From NCBI GenBank assembly GCA_000433915.1, contig HF993644.1, positions 1-50,453 of the forward strand: DNA of 50,453 nt, read 5' to 3'. The notes beneath the pieces were generated by a model. It did no database searches. It was given only the letters and a program-made list of their open reading frames with translations, and was not told the origin of the DNA. This DNA comes from Clostridium sp. CAG:793. GTDB taxonomy: Bacteria; Bacillota; Clostridia; TANB77; CAG-508. A program made the translations under genes and the position numbers. Shown piece after piece: positions 41,303 to 49,299 of the stretch. Positions within the stretch are counted from its first letter, which is position 1; each line of letters begins with the position of its first letter.

Positions 41303-42771
41303 ACTTAATATCTTCTCTTTGCTTTAAATCCGCAATAGTCCTCGCGACTTTTAATATTCGTGTATATGACCTCATTGTTAGATTATATTTATTAAATAAC
41401 TGTCCCATAATCTTTTGACCTTTATCATCTATCTTGCAATATTCATTTATCATTTTTTCAGTTAATTGTGAATTAGAGCAAATACTTTCATTTTTATACC
41501 TATTTATTTGTATATTTCGTGCAATATTAACTCTTTTTTTTATTTCTTCTGAACTCTCTTCATCATTATTATTAATATCAGAATATTCAATGTCAAACAC
41601 ATTAACCTTCAAGTCTATTCTATCTATTAAAGGTCCACTAATTTTCTTTATGTATCTATTTATTTCATACTGTTTGCACGTGCATTTTCTCTTTGCAGAT
41701 CCTAGATATCCACATGGACATGGATTCATTGATGCAATAAGCATAAAATTACAGGGATACCTTAGATTATAATTAACTCTGCTAATTACGACTTCTTTAT
41801 CTTCTAAAGGCTCTCTTAGCACCTCCAAACATTGCCTTTTAAATTCTGTAAATTCATCCAAGAATAACACCCCATTATGAGCCAAACTGATCTCTCCTGG
41901 GGATGAATTTCTTCCTCCACCAACAAGTGCAGTTTGAGTAATCGTATGATGTGGGCTTCTAAATGGCCTTTGCGTAATTATCCCGTTAGCGTCACCATAG
42001 ATACTGTGTATTTTAGTAATATCTAAGGCTTCATTAAACGTAACATCTGGTAAAATAGTAACTATTCTTCTTGCTAACATTGTTTTGCCAGAGCCAGGAG
42101 ATCCGACTCAAAAGACAGTTGTGATTTCCAGAAGCAGCAATTTCCAATGCCCTTTTAGCAAACTGCTGCCCTTTAACATCTGCAAAATCAATATTATATT
42201 TTTCTTTTACATAAATTACATCCTTCCAGCCTTGCTTTTTACTGTATAAAATACCTTTTCCTTCTACAAATTTTATTACTTCATTTAAATTATTAGCCCC
42301 TAAAACTTGAATTCCATCAATTAGGCAAGTTTCTTCAAGATTATCAAAAGGAACAATAATTGTATCTATTCCCTTATTCTTCGCCTCAATACAAATTGGC
42401 AGTATTCCTTTTGTTTTATGTATCTTTCCATCTAATGATAGCTCTCCACAAAATGCTACATTCTTAAAATCAAACTTATTAATTTGAACTTCTCCAAAGC
42501 TAATTAATATCCCTGCAGCAATTGCTAAATCTAAGCCAGAACCATCCTTCTTCAAATCTGCTGGTGATAAATTTACTGTTATTCTTTTATTCATCATCTC
42601 AAATCCAGCATTTCTTATTGCTGACCTAATTCTTTCCTTAGATTCTTTAATTGTTGTTCCTGGAAGTCCAACAATCTCTAAGCAAGGCAATCCATTTGTA
42701 ACATCTACTTCTACATTAACAATATATCCTTCTAAACCTTGTAACGACACAGTTTTTATTATTGATAACAA
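41253..42771 (-). pseudogene. comM: ComM-type Mg-chelatase-like AAA+ protein, broken by one frameshift
   Basis: ComM/YifB is a helicase that promotes integration of transformed DNA. The N-terminal part (from TTG at 42771) has LQGLEGYIVNVEVDVTNGLP, GLPGTTIKESKERIRSAIRN and CGELSLDGKIHKTKGILPIC. The frame breaks at ASGNHNCLL. Skipping one base near 42108 continues as VGSPGSGKTMLARRIVTILP (Walker A), then HHTITQTALVGGG, LFLDEFTEFKRQCLEVLREP (Walker B) and the C-terminal domain. The break falls within the Walker A motif, so the encoded N-terminal product could not bind ATP. An AAGGAGAG site lies 13 bases before the TTG. It may be a real pseudogene or an error. Confidence 0.88.
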
Positions 42772-42881
42772 CTTATATTACCACTCTCCTTATTATTAGT
42801 TTTATTTTCCTGAGATTTATTATAGATAAAATTCTTTTTAGAATTAATAAACAGATTATACCAAATTTTAGATAAAAAGTA

Positions 42882-42919
42882 AAGAACTTTTCATCGACAA
42901 AATTCGACAAAAAGCTCTT
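42882..42919 (-). terminator. Terminator of trmB with 0A-box-like repeats in the loop
   Basis: AAGAGCTTTT (42919-42910) pairs with AAAAGTTCTT (42891-42882), one G-U pair, followed on the minus strand by a T-rich run. The loop holds two 10-base direct repeats around TCGACAAAA (42893-42909), one of which includes the 0A core TTCGACA. The region is also the upstream region of comM. Confidence 0.6.
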
Positions 42920-42937
42920 ATAATCACATTTAAAGCC

Positions 42938-43651
42938 TTAATTATCTATTATATTTTTTGCAATTAAAGCTTTTATTTTTATTCCATCATTCATAAACAT
43001 TCTTTCATGTTCAGTTATAATATTAGACTCTCCATTCCAGAAATCTAATTCATTTGCTAAATCTCTTGTAATCTTTTCTATTAAATAACCTGATCTTTCG
43101 AAATATTTTATTGAATCTTCAAATAATCCATCATCATCTGTTTTGAAAAATATCTCTCCATTTAAAAATTTAGCATATTGTTCTAATTGCCTTTCATGTG
43201 TCAACCTTTTTTTATGATGTTTGCCTCTAGGCCATGGATTGCAAAAATTTATATATATTCTTGAAATTGAATCTTGTTTATCAAAGATATCAGAAATTCT
43301 AGAAATGTCATATCTTATAAGTTTTAAATTTTTAACAACCTTCTGTTTTTCTATTTCATCTTCAACTTCTTCTGCTACTGTTGAATTTCTAATTCCATAT
43401 GTAGCTTCAACATTCCTTTTAGCCATTCCAAGCATTGCATCAACCAAATCAACTGCTATATAGTTAATGTCTTGATTTTTCTTTGATAATTGTGCTATAA
43501 AATTGCCTTTCCCACATCCAAGTTCTACATAAATTGGAGCTTGTCTTTCAAAAGCCGTTTTCCATTTTCCCTTATAATCACATGGATTGTCTATATAAAA
43601 TGGGCTTGTCTCAAGTTCTTCTCTTGCCCAAGGCTTAAATTTCATTCTCAT
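42938..43651 (-). CDS. trmB: tRNA (guanine-N7-)-methyltransferase TrmB
   Basis: Methylates G46 of tRNA with SAM as donor. The 237-residue protein has the family features: YVELGCGKGNFIAQLSKKNQ (SAM motif I), IAVDLVDAML, RIYINFCNPWPRGKHHKKRL (catalytic and tRNA-contact block), THERQLEQYAKFLNGEIFFK and a C-terminal NIITEHERMF. AGAGGAAAG precedes the ATG at a spacing of eight. A hairpin follows its stop. The gene is convergent with none and stands between comM and the divergent tRNA gene. Confidence 0.95.
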   Translation of the reverse strand: MRMKFKPWAREELETSPFYIDNPCDYKGKWKTAFERQAPIYVELGCGKGNFIAQLSKKNQDINYIAVDLVDAMLGMAKRNVEATYGIRNSTVAEEVEDEIEKQKVVKNLKLIRYDISRISDIFDKQDSISRIYINFCNPWPRGKHHKKRLTHERQLEQYAKFLNGEIFFKTDDDGLFEDSIKYFERSGYLIEKITRDLANELDFWNGESNIITEHERMFMNDGIKIKALIAKNIIDN

Positions 43652-43729
43652 ATAAATACTTTCCTCTCATTGATTTCACTACATTTTACTATATTTTCTC
43701 CAATAAATCAATATTTTTCATTTTACCAG

Positions 43730-43758
43730 TTGACATTTATTATAAAATCTTGTATAAT
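43730..43758 (+). promoter_or_regulatory. Consensus sigma-A promoter of the tRNA gene
   Basis: TTGACA (43730-43735) and TATAAT (43753-43758) are separated by exactly 17 bases, with a TG just before the -10 element. Both hexamers match the full consensus. Transcription should start about 10 bases before the tRNA. Confidence 0.93.
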
Positions 43759-43776
43759 AAATCTTGTCAAAAAAAT

Positions 43777-43853
43777 GGCGACGTAGCTCAGTTGGCTAGA
43801 GCATTCGGTTCATACCCGAAGTGTCGAGAGTTCGAATCTCCCCGTCGCTACCA
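43777..43853 (+). tRNA. trnM: tRNA-Met (CAU), elongator type
   Basis: A 77-base cloverleaf with encoded CCA. The acceptor stem GGCGACG (43777-43783) pairs with CGTCGCT, with a G-U pair at the first position. The D-arm is GCTC-AGTTGGCTA-GAGC. The anticodon arm is TTCGG-TTCATAC-CCGAA, with CAT at 43811-43813. The T-arm is GAGAG-TTCGAAT-CTC. The presence of a full acceptor base pair set and the similarity to Firmicute elongator tRNA-Met argue against an initiator tRNA. A tRNA-Ile(CAU) cannot be strictly excluded, but the identity elements favour Met. It has its own promoter and terminator. Confidence 0.92.
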
Positions 43854-43858
43854 ATTAT

Positions 43859-43891
43859 TAAGTCATAGAGTATATTATACCCTATGACTTA
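43859..43891 (+). terminator. Terminator of the tRNA gene
   Basis: TAAGTCATAG (43859-43868) pairs with CTATGACTTA (43882-43891) around a short loop. A run of seven T residues follows. Confidence 0.9.
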
Positions 43892-43969
43892 TTTTTTTCC
43901 AAGTCCTTCTCATTTTATTGATATTTGTATTTCTCATTTCTATAATATTTATAAGAAGGAGGAATACAA

Positions 43970-44380
43970 ATGAGTAAACTGTACGATTTATACACATCTT
44001 TAAAAAGTAAAGATTCATCTAAAATATATTTAATAAAAAGTGGTATCTTCTACCTCGCACTCGAAGATGATGCCCTTGAGCTTTCTGAAAGATTTAAATT
44101 TAAATTAACTAATCTTAACGATAAACTTGTAAAATGCGGCTTTCCAGCAAGGCGAATAAATTACTACTCTAATTTATTTGAGCAGTTAGAACTAAATTAT
44201 GAGATAATTGACTCTGCAAACACTACGCCAATTCTTCCTAAAGCTAATTTATCTTCTGATTACAGTTCAATCATATCAACTTTAGCTAGTCTCGACATGA
44301 ATGATATATCTTTCAAAAAAGCTTTTGAAATTCTCAATAATCTTCACGAACAATCAAAAAAAATCCACACTAATAATTAA
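43970..44380 (+). CDS. Standalone protein resembling MutS domain I
   Basis: A 136-residue protein. Its first 80 residues look like the mismatch-reading domain I of MutS: a Lys-rich start, KIYLIKSGIFYLALEDDALE in the place of LLFRVGDFYELFFEDA, LTNLNDKLVKCGFPARRINY in the place of the GVPxHxxxxY block, and NLFEQLELNYEIID. The mismatch-contacting Phe-x-Glu motif is Phe-Tyr-Leu here, so the Glu is missing. Only a short helical tail follows; all other MutS domains are absent. GAAGGAGG precedes the ATG. It lies just after the tRNA terminator. The function is unknown; nucleic-acid binding is a guess from the fold. Confidence 0.55.
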   Translation: MSKLYDLYTSLKSKDSSKIYLIKSGIFYLALEDDALELSERFKFKLTNLNDKLVKCGFPARRINYYSNLFEQLELNYEIIDSANTTPILPKANLSSDYSSIISTLASLDMNDISFKKAFEILNNLHEQSKKIHTNN

Positions 44381-44393
44381 GTAGTGTGGATTT
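44361..44393. terminator. Bidirectional terminator between the MutS-I-like and pilin-like genes
   Basis: AAATCCACACTA (44361-44372) is perfectly complementary to 44382-44393 with a 9-base loop containing the stop codon of the plus-strand gene. A/T tails lie on both sides. Confidence 0.88.
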
Positions 44394-44397
44394 CATT

Positions 44398-44784
44398 TTA
44401 ATCAATTACTAATGATACATTTGATTCCGTATTTATTGTATATTTTCTTCCAGATGAAGTAAATGTAACAGTTAAAGTACCTGTTCCAGTTGCAGTTACA
44501 GATTCACTTGTTATCTCTTTCATCTCTTTTAAAAATTCTTCAGATGTTATTGGAGAATCTGTTGGATCTGTTGACGCTTTATTCATTTGAGCATTAGCAT
44601 ACGCTCTATTTATCATTTCCATTTCATCTGTAATTTTGGTTTGAGCAATTGTTCTTGTAGTTTCCTGTAATACTCCATTTTTACCTGAAATATTAACAAT
44701 AGAAACTCCAGCCAATATTACTAAAACAGTAATTGTTACAACTAAAGCTAACAAAGATATTCCTTTTTCATTATTTTCTATCAT
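44398..44784 (-). CDS. Type IV pilin-like small protein
   Basis: A 128-residue protein. Its N-terminus ENNEKGISLLALVVTITVLV has the prepilin pattern: a short basic/polar leader ending in Gly, then a hydrophobic helix with small residues and ILAGVSIVNI. The rest resembles a short pilin head (helix QTKITDEMEMINRAYANAQM and a beta region with TLTVTFTSSGRKYTI). The usual Glu at position +5 is absent. AAAGGAAGATG precedes the ATG. It lies 18 bases after adhE and could be on the same message. No pilus assembly genes are in the window. Confidence 0.75.
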   Translation of the reverse strand: MIENNEKGISLLALVVTITVLVILAGVSIVNISGKNGVLQETTRTIAQTKITDEMEMINRAYANAQMNKASTDPTDSPITSEEFLKEMKEITSESVTATGTGTLTVTFTSSGRKYTINTESNVSLVID

Positions 44785-44802
44785 AAATCATCTTCCTTTT
44801 TA

Positions 44803-47400
44803 TTATATCTCTAAATTTCCATAATAACTGTCAATTAAAATTTGTTTTATTTCTTTTACTAATGGTACTCGTGGATTAGCAGATGTACATTGATCTTCAA
44901 AAGCTCTATCAGCTAATAAATCAACTTTAGCTAGCCATTCTTGCTCATCTACTCCTGCATCTTTAAATGATTTTGGAATTCCAACATCATCAGCTAACTT
45001 TCTTGTTTCTCTAATTAAAGATTGCACTCCTTCGTCATCTGTATATGCTGGGAAATTCATCCTTCTTGAAATATCTGCATATTTATGTTTTGCAATATAA
45101 TACTCATATTTAGGGAATGAAACAAATTTCGTTGGATCATCAACTCCATTATATTTTATGACATAAGGAAGTAATATTGCATTTATTCTTCCATGTGGCA
45201 AATGGAATTCTGCTCCAATTTTATGCGCCATTGAATGACATACTCCAAGAAAAGCATTTGTAAAAGCCATTCCAGCTATTGTACTTGCATTATGCATCTT
45301 CTCTCTTGCATATTTATTACTTCCATCATTCCATGCATCCCTTAAATTTTTAAATACCAATTCAGCTGCTTTTTCTGATAATCCATCAGTATAATCTGAT
45401 GCCATATTAGATACATACGCTTCAAGAGCATGTGTTAAAACATCCATACCAGTGTCTGCAGTTATTGATTTTGGCAAACTCATAACTAAATCTGGATCAA
45501 CAATGGCTACATTTGGAGTTAATTCATAATCAGCCAATGGATATTTCTTATCTAATTTTTTATCAGTAATAACTGCAAAAGATGTTACTTCTGATCCCGT
45601 ACCTGAGGTTGTTGGAATTGCAACTAATTGTGCTTTTACACCAAGTTTAGGGAATTTATAAGTTCTCTTTCTAATATCCATGAACTTTAATTTCATTCCT
45701 TCTACATCAGCATCAGGATGCTCATAAAATAGCCACATTCCCTTTGCCGCATCCATTGCACTTCCACCACCAATCGCAATAATTACATCTGGTTGAAATT
45801 CATTAATCATTTCAACTCCTCTTTTTACTGTATCAAATGATGGATCTGGTTCTACATCTGAGAAAATTTGTGAATGAACATATTTTTCCCTTTTTCTTAA
45901 ATAATATAACACTTTATCGACATATCCCAATTTAACCATTCCTGGGTCTGATACTATAAATGCTTTAGTTATATTAGGCATTTTTTCTAGGTATCTTAAT
46001 GAACCTGCTTCAAAATATATCTTATTTGGAACTTTAAACCACTGCATATTTACTCTCCTCATTGCAACTCTTTTAACATTTATTAAATTTACTGTTGAAA
46101 CATTTGATGTAGTTGAGTTTCCACCAAATGTACCACATCCTAATGTTAGTGATGGCAAATTTGTATTATATATATCACCTATTGCACCATGTGTTGATGG
46201 CGAATTTACTATTATTCTGCCAACCTTCACAGTTTCAGAGAATTTATTTATTACATCTTTATCTTCTGCATGTACAACAGCAGAGTGTCCCATTCCGCCA
46301 AACTCAATTAATTTTTCTGCTAGATTAATTCCTTCATCTGCGTCTTTTACAATATAATATGCTAGTACTGGACTAAGTTTTTCTTTTGAAAATGGATATT
46401 CAATTCCAACACCATTTTCTTTTAATACTAATACTTTTGTATCAATAGGAACATCTATTCCAGACATTTTTGCAATGTCATAAGGACTTTTTCCAACAAC
46501 AAAACTATTCAATTTATCTTCTGAAAACATCTCATTTCTTAATTTATCTGTTTCTTCTTTATTTAAGAAATAGCAGCCTGCTTTGTTCATCAAATCTTCA
46601 AATTCTTGATGTATACAATCATCAACAATTACTGATTGTTCTGAAGCACAAATCATACCATTATCAAATGATTTAGACATTACCAAATCATTTACAGATG
46701 TTTTTAATTTCGCACTTTTATTAATATAGCAAGGTACATTTCCCGGTCCAACACCTAATGCTGGCTTTCCACAAGAATATGCTGCTTTAACCATACTAGT
46801 TCCACCTGTAGCTAGTATAAGGTCAACTCCAGGATGATTCATAAGCATTGATGTTGCTGTTATTGATGGCTCTTCAATCCACAAAATACAATCCTTTGGT
46901 GCACCTTCTTTTACAGCTGCATCTCTCATTATTTTAGCCGCTTCTGTGCTGCATTTCTGTGCACTGGGATGAAAACCAAAGATGATTACATTTCTTGTTT
47001 TAGCTGAAATCAATGATTTAAACATAACAGTTGAAGTTGGATTAGTTACAGGTGTTACTCCTGCTATAACTCCAATAGGCTCTGCTATCTCCTCATAGCC
47101 TTCTTCTTCATTCTCATTAATTATGCCAACTGTTTTATTGGATTTTATACTATGATAAATATATTCTGTTGCAAACATATTCTTAGTAATTTTATCTTCA
47201 TAAATCCCTCTTTGTGTCTCTTCAACAGCCATTTTAGCTAATTGCATGTGATGTTCTTCTCCAGCCATAGACATAGCCTTTACTATTCTATCAACTTGAT
47301 CTTGACTTAATTTTGTATATTCATCAGCTGCAATTCTTGCTCTTTTTACAAGATTATCTATCATTTCTTTTATTTTATTATCATCTTTAACTTCTGGCAT
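44803..47400 (-). CDS. adhE: Bifunctional aldehyde-alcohol dehydrogenase AdhE
   Basis: Reduces acetyl-CoA to acetaldehyde and then to ethanol with NADH, the terminal step of anaerobic ethanol fermentation. The N-terminal half is CoA-acylating aldehyde dehydrogenase, with AGVTPVTNPTSTVMFKSLIS, LATGGTSMVKAAYSCGKPAL, GVGPGNVPCYI and the catalytic Cys in DNGMICASEQSVIVD. The C-terminal half is Fe-dependent alcohol dehydrogenase: AIGGGSAMDAAKGMWLFYEH, TSGTGSEVTSFAVITD, HSMAHKIGAEFHLPHGRINA and VIKYNG. The start at 47400 is chosen because AAAGGATAG precedes it; an ATG 24 bases upstream has no site. The length of 865 is normal. No Rex box was found. Confidence 0.97.
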   Translation of the reverse strand: MPEVKDDNKIKEMIDNLVKRARIAADEYTKLSQDQVDRIVKAMSMAGEEHHMQLAKMAVEETQRGIYEDKITKNMFATEYIYHSIKSNKTVGIINENEEEGYEEIAEPIGVIAGVTPVTNPTSTVMFKSLISAKTRNVIIFGFHPSAQKCSTEAAKIMRDAAVKEGAPKDCILWIEEPSITATSMLMNHPGVDLILATGGTSMVKAAYSCGKPALGVGPGNVPCYINKSAKLKTSVNDLVMSKSFDNGMICASEQSVIVDDCIHQEFEDLMNKAGCYFLNKEETDKLRNEMFSEDKLNSFVVGKSPYDIAKMSGIDVPIDTKVLVLKENGVGIEYPFSKEKLSPVLAYYIVKDADEGINLAEKLIEFGGMGHSAVVHAEDKDVINKFSETVKVGRIIVNSPSTHGAIGDIYNTNLPSLTLGCGTFGGNSTTSNVSTVNLINVKRVAMRRVNMQWFKVPNKIYFEAGSLRYLEKMPNITKAFIVSDPGMVKLGYVDKVLYYLRKREKYVHSQIFSDVEPDPSFDTVKRGVEMINEFQPDVIIAIGGGSAMDAAKGMWLFYEHPDADVEGMKLKFMDIRKRTYKFPKLGVKAQLVAIPTTSGTGSEVTSFAVITDKKLDKKYPLADYELTPNVAIVDPDLVMSLPKSITADTGMDVLTHALEAYVSNMASDYTDGLSEKAAELVFKNLRDAWNDGSNKYAREKMHNASTIAGMAFTNAFLGVCHSMAHKIGAEFHLPHGRINAILLPYVIKYNGVDDPTKFVSFPKYEYYIAKHKYADISRRMNFPAYTDDEGVQSLIRETRKLADDVGIPKSFKDAGVDEQEWLAKVDLLADRAFEDQCTSANPRVPLVKEIKQILIDSYYGNLEI

Positions 47401-47481
47401 GTTTCTATCCTTTCTCTTTTGCATTATAATTCTTTTTTTATATTTTACACTAACGGAAAAATATTCTCAACTATTTTATAT

Positions 47482-47516
47482 AAAAAAATGAACTTAAATA
47501 TAAAGTCCATTTTTTA
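47482..47516 (-). terminator. Terminator downstream of the RluA gene
   Basis: On the minus strand AAAAAATGGACT is complementary to AGTTCATTTTTT except for one G-T pair, with a 10-base loop (about 47482-47516) and a T-run after it. It lies directly after the stop codon of the pseudouridine synthase gene. Confidence 0.8.
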
Positions 47517-47524
47517 CTTCGATT

Positions 47525-48178
47525 CTAAAAATCCCACTCTGGTTCATCTACAAATGTCATCTCTTCTTTTGTTGTTGGATGAACAATTGTAAGCATATAT
47601 GCCCATAAATAAAATTTATTAGCAGATTTACCATGATATTTAACATCACCCAATATGCTATGCTGTCTGCTTGATAATTGCACTCTTATTTGATGATGTC
47701 TGCCTGTATGTAAGTTAACCTTAATAAGTGATTGATTTTTTTCTTTATTATATTTTATAACTTCATAATCTAATTCTGCAAGCTTTGCATTTTTCTTGCT
47801 AGATTTTACAACATAACTAGTATTAGTTTTCTCATCTTTCCATAGATAATCTTTAAGCTCCGCCTTATCTTGCTCCATCTTTCCATTAACTATTGCTAAA
47901 TAAGTCTTTTTAAATGTTTTATTTCTTACTTCTTCACTTAATCTTGATGCTGCCTTTGAAGTTTTGGCAAATACCATAACTCCTCCAACTGGTCTATCAA
48001 GTCTGTGAACTAGTCCCAAATATACATTTCCTGGCTTATTATATTTTTCTTTTAGATATGCTTTTATCCATGTAAGCATGTCCTCATCACCCGTTTTGTC
48101 TCCTTGTGAAGGAATATTAGCTGGCTTTTCTACTACAATTATATGATTATCTTCATACAATACTTTTAATTCTTTCAT
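47525..48178 (-). CDS. RluA-family pseudouridine synthase
   Basis: Isomerises uridine to pseudouridine in rRNA or tRNA. Blocks are LYEDNHIIVVEKPANIPSQG at the N-terminus, the catalytic Asp in LVHRLDRPVGGVMVFAKTSK, AYLAIVNG (the Tyr stacking residue region), and HTGRHHQIRVQLSSRQHSIL near the end. The 217-residue protein is a short form with no S4 RNA-binding domain. AAAGGAAT precedes the ATG. It is preceded by a methyltransferase gene 21 bases away and ended by a terminator. The exact target base cannot be assigned. Confidence 0.92.
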   Translation of the reverse strand: MKELKVLYEDNHIIVVEKPANIPSQGDKTGDEDMLTWIKAYLKEKYNKPGNVYLGLVHRLDRPVGGVMVFAKTSKAASRLSEEVRNKTFKKTYLAIVNGKMEQDKAELKDYLWKDEKTNTSYVVKSSKKNAKLAELDYEVIKYNKEKNQSLIKVNLHTGRHHQIRVQLSSRQHSILGDVKYHGKSANKFYLWAYMLTIVHPTTKEEMTFVDEPEWDF

Positions 48179-48199
48179 ATATAATTCCTTTTTATCAGT

Positions 48200-49070
48200 T
48201 TATCTTGTTTCTTCCCATCTGCCATAGATTCCGCAAGGAAGAATTAACTTGGAACCAGTCATTGGTAATCCTATCTCTCCATTAGAATATCTTCCTTTAG
48301 CCTTTTTAGGAATGTACATTCTTAAAATATTTTCTAATACTTGACTTGATATTCCTGTCGTATATGAATTTATTAAGAAAAATAATGGCTTATCAGAAAG
48401 TACTTTCATACATAATTCAATTAAATCATTAATATTTTCTTCGAACTTCCATACTTCTCCATTAGCACCTCTACCATAAGAAGGTGGATCCATTATTATG
48501 GCATCATATTTATTGCCTCTTCTTATTTCTCTATTAACAAATTTCACAACATCATCAATTAAGAATCTTACAGGTCTATCTTTTAATCCTGATGATACAA
48601 CATTTTCCTTAGCCCACTCAATCATTCCTTTCGAACTGTCTACATGGCATACTGATGCTCCTGCTGATAAACACGCTACTGTTGCTCCTCCTGTATATGC
48701 AAATAAATTTAGAACTTTTATAGGTCTATTACTATTTGAAATTTTATTAATCATCCAATCCCAGTTAACAGCTTGCTCTGGAAATAATCCTGTGTGTTTA
48801 AATCCCATTGGTTTTATATTAAAAGTTAAATTTTTGTAATTTACCTGCCAAGATTGTGGAAGTTTTTTATTATAATTCCACATTCCGTCCACCAGATGAG
48901 CTTCTAGCATAACGTGCATCTGCCTTTTTCCACAATTCAGGATAATATTTATCCTTCCATATTATCTGAGGATCTGGTCTTATTAGTGTAATGTTTTTCC
49001 ATCTTTCTAATTTTTCTCCATTTGCCATATCCAATATTTCATAATCGCTCCAATTATTTGCTACTTCCAT
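48200..49070 (-). pseudogene. Class I SAM-dependent rRNA methyltransferase (RlmI-like), broken by one frameshift
   Basis: The N-terminal part (from ATG at 49070) reads MEVANNWSDYEILDMANGEK, then IRPDPQIIWKDKYYPELWKK, and runs out of frame at SSSGGRNVEL. A second frame continues with MWNYNKKLPQSWQVNYKNLT and FNIKPMGFKHTGLFPEQAVN, then VLNLFAYTGGATVACLSAGA (SAM motif I), AIIMDPPSYGRG (the DPPSY active motif) and SYTTGISSQVLENI. Removing one C at 48887 joins both into SSSGGGMWNYNKKLP. Members methylate rRNA or are of uncertain target. It is either a broken gene or a sequence error. An AAAGGAAT site precedes the ATG. Confidence 0.85.
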
Positions 49071-49085
49071 TATAATCATTCCTTT

Positions 49086-49193
49086 TTATCCAAAATTACT
49101 TAAAACCATTGCAAAATTATAAATCATTATACCAATTACTCCTTGCAAAAGCACTGCCATCATTATCAAAAATGTAAAGAACTTTCTTTCCAT
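49086..49193 (-). CDS. Small single-helix membrane protein (35 residues)
   Basis: MERKFFTFLIMMAVLLQGVI opens the protein and it ends GIMIYNFAMVLSNFG. The first residues are basic and the remainder is a single hydrophobic helix, so a membrane position is very likely. AAAGGGG precedes the ATG at 49193 at 10 bases. A 10-bp hairpin (49215-49224 with 49228-49237) lies just upstream. It fits exactly between uvrC and the methyltransferase gene, 15 bases before the latter. No family is recognised. Confidence 0.55.
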   Translation of the reverse strand: MERKFFTFLIMMAVLLQGVIGIMIYNFAMVLSNFG

Positions 49194-49299
49194 AAATTTA
49201 AAACCCCTTTCAACATATTATTAGCTTCTAATAATATATTCGGCTTGTCTTTTATTTATTCCGTAATTCGCATATTATAATTCTACAAAATTGTACATT

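Noticed and set aside
40721..42771. Programmed frameshifting in comM and dprA
   Set aside because: No slippery heptamer with a following pseudoknot is evident at either break; one is an added base and the other a missing base.
43777..43853. tRNA-Ile (CAU) or initiator tRNA
   Set aside because: The arms match Firmicute elongator tRNA-Met; the acceptor end pairs as G-U rather than the unpaired end of an initiator, and the Ile form usually differs in the acceptor and anticodon stems.
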